A stretch of 64,000 nucleotides of DNA from Aquatica leii (lineage: Eukaryota > Arthropoda > Insecta > Coleoptera > Lampyridae): assembly GCA_035610365.1 (NCBI GenBank), contig CM069434.1, positions 105,356,212 to 105,420,211 of the forward strand, given 5' to 3'. Positions 57,601 to 64,000 of the stretch are shown piece by piece. The translations under genes and the position numbers were made by a program. The notes under the pieces are model-generated. The model did not search any database and had not been told where the DNA came from. It was given only the letters and a program-made list of their open reading frames with translations. How positions within the stretch are numbered: position 1 is the stretch's first letter; every line of letters begins with the position of its first letter.

Positions 57601-60600
57601 CATTAGTTTTTTAAATTCTCGAACTACAATTGCTTGACAAGCATATTTAATATTGGTGAAGTAATTCATTTCTCTAAGTGGAGTCTCTTTTTAAAATAAT
57701 ATTTTATTACTCTTGAAGTCTTCTCCACAGTATTTTTTTTTTTTTAATATTTTATTTTTAACAAATTTAGGGGTTAGACGTTCTTTTAGGCATGTCTGGA
57801 TAAACCATATTTTTAATAAAATTGCCTTCCTATTTAGCATTAGTTTTTTAAATTCTCGAACTACAATTGCTTGACAAGCATATTTAATATTGGTGAAGTA
57901 ATTCATTTCTCTAAGTGGAGTCTCTTTTTAAAATAATATTTTATTACTCTTGAAGTCTTCTCCACAGTATTTTTTTTTTTTAATATTTTATTTTTAACAA
58001 ATTTAGGGGTTAGACGTTCTTTTAGGCATGTCTGGATAAACCATATTTTTAATAAAATTGCCTTCCTATTTAGCATTAGTTTTTAAATTCTCGAACTAGA
58101 ATTCCTTGACAAGCATATTTAATATTGGTGAAGTAATTCATTTCTCTAAGTGGAGTCTCTTTTAAAATAATATTTTATTACTCTTGAAGTCTTCTCCACA
58201 GTATTTTTTTTTTTAATATTTTCTTTTTAACAAATTTAGGGGTTAGACGTTCTTTTAGGCATGTCTGGATAAACCATATTTTTAATAAAATTGCCTTCCT
58301 ATTTAGCATTAGTTTTTAAATTCTCGAACTACAATTGCTTGACAAGCATATTTAATATTGGTGAAGTAATTCATTTCTCTAAGTGGAGTCTCTTTTTAAA
58401 ATAATATTTTATTACTCTTGAAGTCTTCTCCACAGTATTTTTTTTTTTTTAATATTTTATTTTTAACAAATTTAGGGGTTAGACGTTCTTTTAGGCATGT
58501 CTGGATAAACCATATTTTTAATAAAATTGCCTTCCTATTTAGCATTAGTTTGTTAAATTCTCGAACTACAATTGCTTGACAAGCATATTTAATATTGGTG
58601 AAGTAATTCATTTCTCTAAGTGGAGTCTCTTTTTAAAATAATATTTTATTACTCTTGAAGTCTTCTCCACAGTATTTTTATTTTTTTTTTAAAATTTTAT
58701 TTTTAACAAATTTAGGGGTTAGACGTTCTTTTAGGCATGTCTGGATAAACCATATTTTTAATAAAATTGCCTTCCTATTTAGCATTAGTTTTTTAATTCT
58801 CGAACTACAATTGCTTGACAAGCATATTTAATATTGGTGAAGTAATTCATTTCTCTAAGTGGAGTCTCTTTTTAAAATAATATTTTATTACTCTTGAAGT
58901 CTTCTCCACAGTATTTTTATTTTTTTAATATTTTATTTTTAACAAATTTAGGGGTTAGACGTTCTTTTAGGCATGTCTGGATAAACCATATTTTTAATAA
59001 AATTGCCTTCCTATTTAGCATTAGTTTTTAAATTCTCGAACTACAATTGCTTGACAAGCATATTTAATATTGGTGAAGTAATTCATTTCTCTAAGTGGAG
59101 TCTCTTTTTAAAATAATATTTTATTACTCTTGAAGTCTTCTCCACAGTATTATTTTTTATTTTTAATATTTTATTTTCAACAAATTTAGGGGTTAGACGT
59201 TTTTTTAGGCATGTCTGGATAAACCATATTTTTAATAAAATTGCCTTCCTATTTAGCATTAGTTTTTTAAATTCTCGAACTACAATTGCTTGACAAGCAT
59301 ATTTAATATTGGTGAAGTAATTCATTTCTCTAAGTGGAGTCTCTTTTAAAATAATATTTTATTACTCTTGAAGTCTTCTCCACAGTATTTTTTTTTTTTT
59401 TTTAATATTTTATTTTTAACAAATTTAGGGGTTAGACGTTCTTTTAGGCATGTCTGGATAAACCATATTTTTAATAAAATTGCCTTCCTATTTAGCATTA
59501 GTTTTTTAAATTCTCGAACTACAATTGCTTGACAAGCATATTTAATATTGGTGAAGTAATTCATTTCTCTAAGTGGAGTCTCTTTTTAAAATAATATTTT
59601 ATTACTCTTGAAGTCTTCTCCACAGTATTTTTATTTTTTTTTTAATATTTTATTTTTAACAAATTTAGGGGTTAGACGTTCTTTTAGGCATGTCTGGATA
59701 AACCATATTTTTAATAAAATTGCCTTCCTATTTAGCATTAGTTTTTTAAATTCTCGAACTACAATTGCTTGACAAGCATATTTAATATTGGTGAAGTAAT
59801 TCATTTCTCTAAGTGGAGTCTCTTTTTAAAATAATATTTTATTACTCTTGAAGTCTTCTCCACAGTATTTTTATTTTTTTTTAATATTTTATTTTTAACA
59901 AATTTAGGGGTTAGACGTTCTTTTAGGCATGTCTGGATAAACCATATTTTTAATAAAATTGCCTTCCTATTTAGCATTAGTTTTTTAAATTCTCGAACTA
60001 CAATTGCTTGACAAGCATATTTAATATTGGTGAAGTAATTCATTTCTCTAAGTGGAGTCTCTTTTTAAAATAATATTTTATTACTCTTGAAGTCTTCTCC
60101 ACAGTATTTTTATTTTTTTAATATTTTATTTTTAACAAATTTAGGGTTAGACGTTCTTTTAGGCATGTCTGGATAAACCATATTTTTAATAAAATTGCCT
60201 TCCTATTTAGCATTAGTTTTTTAAATTCTCGAACTACAATTGCTTGACAAGCATATTTAATATTGGTGAAGTAATTCATTTCTCTAAGTGGAGTCTCTTT
60301 TTAAAATAATATTTTATTACTCTTGAAGTCTTCTCCACAGTATTTTTTTTTTTTTATATTTTATTTTTAACAAATTTAGGGTTAGACGTTCTTTTAGGCA
60401 TGTCTGGATAAACCATATTTTTAATAAAATTGCCTTCCTATTTAGCATTAGTTTTTAAATTCTCGAACTACAATTGCTTGACAAGCATATTTAATATTGG
60501 TGAAGTAATTCATTTCTCTAAGTGGAGTCTCTTTTTAAAATAATATTTTATTACTCTTGAAGTCTTCTCCACAGTATTTTTTTTTTTTAATATTTTATTT

Positions 60601-63600
60601 TTAACAAATTTAGGGGTTAGACGTTCTTTTAGGCATGTCTGGATAAACCATATTTTTAATAAAATTGCCTTCCTATTTAGCATTAGTTTTTTAAATTCTC
60701 GAACTACAATTGCTTGACAAGCATATTTAATATTGGTGAAGTAATTCATTTCTCTAAGTGGAGTCTCTTTTTAAAATAATATTTTATTACTCTTGAAGTC
60801 TTCTCCACAGTATTTTTATTTTTTAAATATTTTATTTTTAACAAATTTAGGGGTTAGACGTTCTTTTAGGCATGTCTGGATAAACCATATTTTTAATAAA
60901 ATTGCCTTCCTATTTAGCATTAGTTTTTAAATTCTCGAACTACAATTGCTTGACAAGCATATTTAATATTGGTGAAGTAATTCATTTCTCTAAGTGGAGT
61001 CTCTTTTTAAAATAATATTTTATTACTCTTGAAGTCTTCTCCACAGTATTTTTTTTTTTTAATATTTTATTTTTAACAAATTTAGGGTTAGACGTTCTTT
61101 TAGGCATGTCTGGATAAGCCATATTTTTAATAAAATTGCCTTCCTATTTAGCATTAGTTTTTAAATTCTCGAACTACAATTGCTTGACAAGCATATTTAA
61201 TATTGGTGAAGTAATTCATTTCTCTAAGTGGAGTCTCTTTTTAAAATAATATTTTATTACTCTTGAAGTCTTCTCCACAGTATTTTTTTTTTTTTAATAT
61301 TTTATTTTTAACAAATTTAGGGGTTAGACGTTCTTTTAGGCATGTCTGGATAAACCATATTTTTAATAAAATTGCCTTCCTATTTAGCATTAGTTTTTTA
61401 AATTCTCGAACTACAATTGCTTGACAAGCATATTTAATATTGGTGAAGTAATTCATTTCTCTAAGTGGAGTCTCTTTTTAAAATAATATTTTATTACTCT
61501 TGAAGTCTTCTCCACAGTATTTTTTTTTTTTTAATATTTTATTTTTAACAAATTTAGGGGTTAGACGTTCTTTTAGGCATGTCTGGATAAACCATATTTT
61601 TAATAAAATTGCCTTCCTATTTAGCATTAGTTTTTAAATTCTCGAACTACAATTGCTTGACAAGCATATTTAATATTGGTGAAGTAATTCATTTCTCTAA
61701 GTGAGTCTCTTTTTAAAATAATATTTTATTACTCTTGAAGTCTTCTCCACAGTATTTTTTTTTTTAATATTTTATTTTTAACAAATTTAGGGTTAGACGT
61801 TCTTTTAGGCATGTCTGGATAAACCATATTTTTAATAAAATTGCCTTCCTATTTAGCATTAGTTTTTTAAATTCTCGAACTACAATTGCTTGACAAGCAT
61901 ATTTAATATTGGTGAAGTAATTCATTACTCTAAGTCTAAGTCTTTTTAAAATAATATTTTATTACTCTTGAAGTCTTCTCCACAGTATTTTTATTTTTTT
62001 TTAAATATTTTATTTTTAACAAATTTAGGGGTTAGACGTTCTTTTAGGCATGTCTGGATAAACCATATTTTTAATAAAATTGCCTTCCTATTTAGCATTA
62101 GTTTTTTAAATTCTCGAACTACAATTGCTTGACAAGCATATTTAATATTGGTGAAGTAATTCATTTCTCTAAGTGGAGTCTCTTTTTAAAATAATATTTT
62201 ATTACTCTTGAAGTCTTCTCCACAGTATTTTTTTTTTTTTAATATTTTATTTTTAACAAATTTAGGGGTTAGACGTTCTTTTAGGCATGTCTGGATAAAC
62301 CATATTTTTAATAAAATTGCCTTCCTATTTAGCATTAGTTTTTTAAATTCTCGAACTACAATTGCTTGACAAGCATATTTAATATTGGTGAAGTAATTCA
62401 TTTCTCTAAGTGGAGTCTCTTTTTAAAATAATATTTTATTACTCTTGAAGTCTTCTCCACAGTATTTTTTTTTTTTTTTTAATATTTTATTTTAACAAAT
62501 TTAGGGGTTAGACGTTCTTTTAGGCATGTCTGGATAAACCATATTTTTAATAAAATTGCCTTCCCTATTTAGCATTAGTTTTTAAATTCTCGAACTACAA
62601 TTGCTTGACAAGCATATTTAATATTGGTGAAGTAATTCATTTCTCTAAGTGGAGTCTCTTTTTAAAATAATATTTTATTACTCTTGAAGTCTTCTCCACA
62701 GTATTTTTTTTTTTTTTAATATTTTATTTTTAACAAATTTAGGGGTTAGACGTTCTTTTAGGCATGTCTGGATAAACCATATTTTTAATAAAATTGCCTT
62801 CCTATTTAGCATTAGTTTTTTAAATTCTCGAACTACAATTGCTTGACAAGCATATTTAATATTGGTGAAGTAATTCATTTCTCTAAGTGGAGTCTCTTTT
62901 TAAAATAATATTTTATTACTCTTGAAGTCTTCTCCACAGTATTTTTTTTTTTTATATTTTATTTTTAACAAATTTAGGGTTAGACGTTCTTTTAGGCATG
63001 TCTGGATAAACCATATTTTTAATAAAATTGCCTTCCTATTTAGCATTAGTTTTTAAATTCTCGAACTACAATTGCTTGACAAGCATATTTAATATTGGTG
63101 AAGTAATTCATTTCACTAAGTGGAGTTTCTTTTAAAAATAATATTTTATTACTCTTGAAGTATTCTCCACAGTATTTTTTTTTTTTTTTTTTAATATTTT
63201 ATTTTTAACAAATTTAGGGGTTAGACGTTCTTTTAGGCATGTCTGGATAAACCATATTTTTAATAAAATTGCCTTCCTATTTAGCATTAGTTTTTAAATT
63301 CTCGAACTACAATTGCTTGACAAGCATATTTAATATTGGTGAAGTAATTCATTTCTCTAAGTGGAGTCTCTTTTTAAAATAATATTTTATTACTCTTGAA
63401 GTCTTCTCCACAGTATTTTTTTTTTTTTTATATTTTATTTTTAACAAATTTAGGGGTTAGACGTTCTTTTAGGCATGTCTGGATAAACCATATTTTTAAT
63501 AAAATTGCCTTCCTATTTAGCATTAGTTTTTTAAATTCTCGAACTACAATTGCTTGACAAGCATATTTAATATTGGTGAAGTAATTCATTTCTCTAAGTG

Positions 63601-64000
63601 GAGTCCCTTTTTAAAATAATATTTTATTACTCTTGAAGTCTTCTCCACAGTATTTTTTTTTTTTTTAATATTTTATTTTTAACAAATTTAGGGGTTAGAC
63701 GTCCTTTTTAGGCATGTCTGGATAAACCATATTTTTAATAAAATTGCCTTCCTATTTAGCATTAGTTTTTAAATTCTCGAACTACAATTGCTTGACAAGC
63801 ATATTTAATATTGGTGAAGTAATTCATTTCTCTAAGTGGAGTCTCTTTTTAAAATAATATTTTATTACTCTGTGGAAGTCTTCTCCACAAGTATTTTTTT
63901 AATATTTTATTTTTAACAAATTTAGGGGTTAGACGTTCTTTCACAGGCATGTCTGGATAAACCATATTTTTAATAAAAATTGCCTTCCTATTTAGTATTA
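36405..64000. repeat. satellite DNA array, about 236-237 bp unit, roughly 117 copies
   Basis: Every unit carries the same blocks in order: taatattttattactcttga, agtcttctccacagta, a run of 7 to about 28 T, taatattttatttttaacaa, atttaggggttagacgttct, tttaggcatgtctggataaa, ttgccttcctatttagcatt, ctcgaactacaattgcttga, tggtgaagtaattcatttct, ctaagtggagtctc. Copies are head to tail with no other sequence between them. Apart from the T run and a second T5/T6 run (agtttttaaat or agttttttaaat), most units are nearly identical. A few are clearly diverged (near 37630, 43300, 44020, 56990, 61920). The array continues past the window end. Homogeneity implies recent amplification or efficient exchange among units. 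Confidence 0.97.

Noticed and set aside
41900-63000. Telomere-like ttagggttag in some satellite units
   Set aside because: It is a one-base deletion variant of ttaggggttag at a fixed place in the unit; no tandem ttagg repeats occur.
36405-64000. CRISPR-like repeat array
   Set aside because: The whole 237-bp unit is repeated without unique spacers; it is a eukaryotic satellite.
1-64000. tRNA, rRNA or other structural RNA genes
   Set aside because: None could be recognised by eye on either strand.

Overview
This is a stretch of an AT-rich insect genome. The only host gene I can support is a three-exon, juvenile-hormone-acid-methyltransferase-like gene at 35029-35930. Almost everything else is decayed transposable elements or satellite DNA. 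The order (beetle or other) cannot be settled from this window.

Layout. 1-4180: 3' part of a Ty3/gypsy retrotransposon (copy A), with degenerate pol, an extra ORF coding for a TARG1/OARD1-type macrodomain plus a CCCH-like zinc finger, then a 446-bp LTR. 4516-7209: a Tc1/mariner-superfamily element with 36-bp inverted ends and an intron-bearing transposase pseudogene. 7605-8930: a piggyBac-like transposase pseudogene. 9131-9600: a TATA/Inr promoter-like sequence and a FLYWCH zinc-finger fragment. 10329-13125: a second, different gypsy element. 13126-15690: mostly unrecognised sequence with a 74-bp tandem duplication. 15690-16430: a mariner-like transposase pseudogene.

17300-34693 is one large nest. 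A hAT element (8-bp target duplication gactagtt/gactagta, matching inverted ends) was split by an R1-like LINE. That LINE was split by a minus-strand mag-like gypsy element. The mag-like element was split by another copy (B) of the macrodomain-type gypsy family, with ATAT on both sides. Copy B was itself split by a minus-strand, pol-less LTR element with a 1112-bp LTR, with AGTT on both sides. A second LINE fragment and an unclassified 1.4-kb insert add to the nest. Broken coding frames resume across most of these junctions, so the order of insertion can be read from the sequence.

34694-36404 carries the methyltransferase-like gene. From about 36405 to the window end lies an uninterrupted head-to-tail satellite of about 236-237 bp per unit, roughly 117 units. 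Many units hold a 66-80 codon minus-strand ORF.

None of the transposable elements looks autonomous: all show stops, frameshifts, deletions or lost catalytic residues. The most unusual item is the retrotransposon accessory protein that joins an ADP-ribose-binding/hydrolase macrodomain to a zinc finger in the position where some retroelements carry env.
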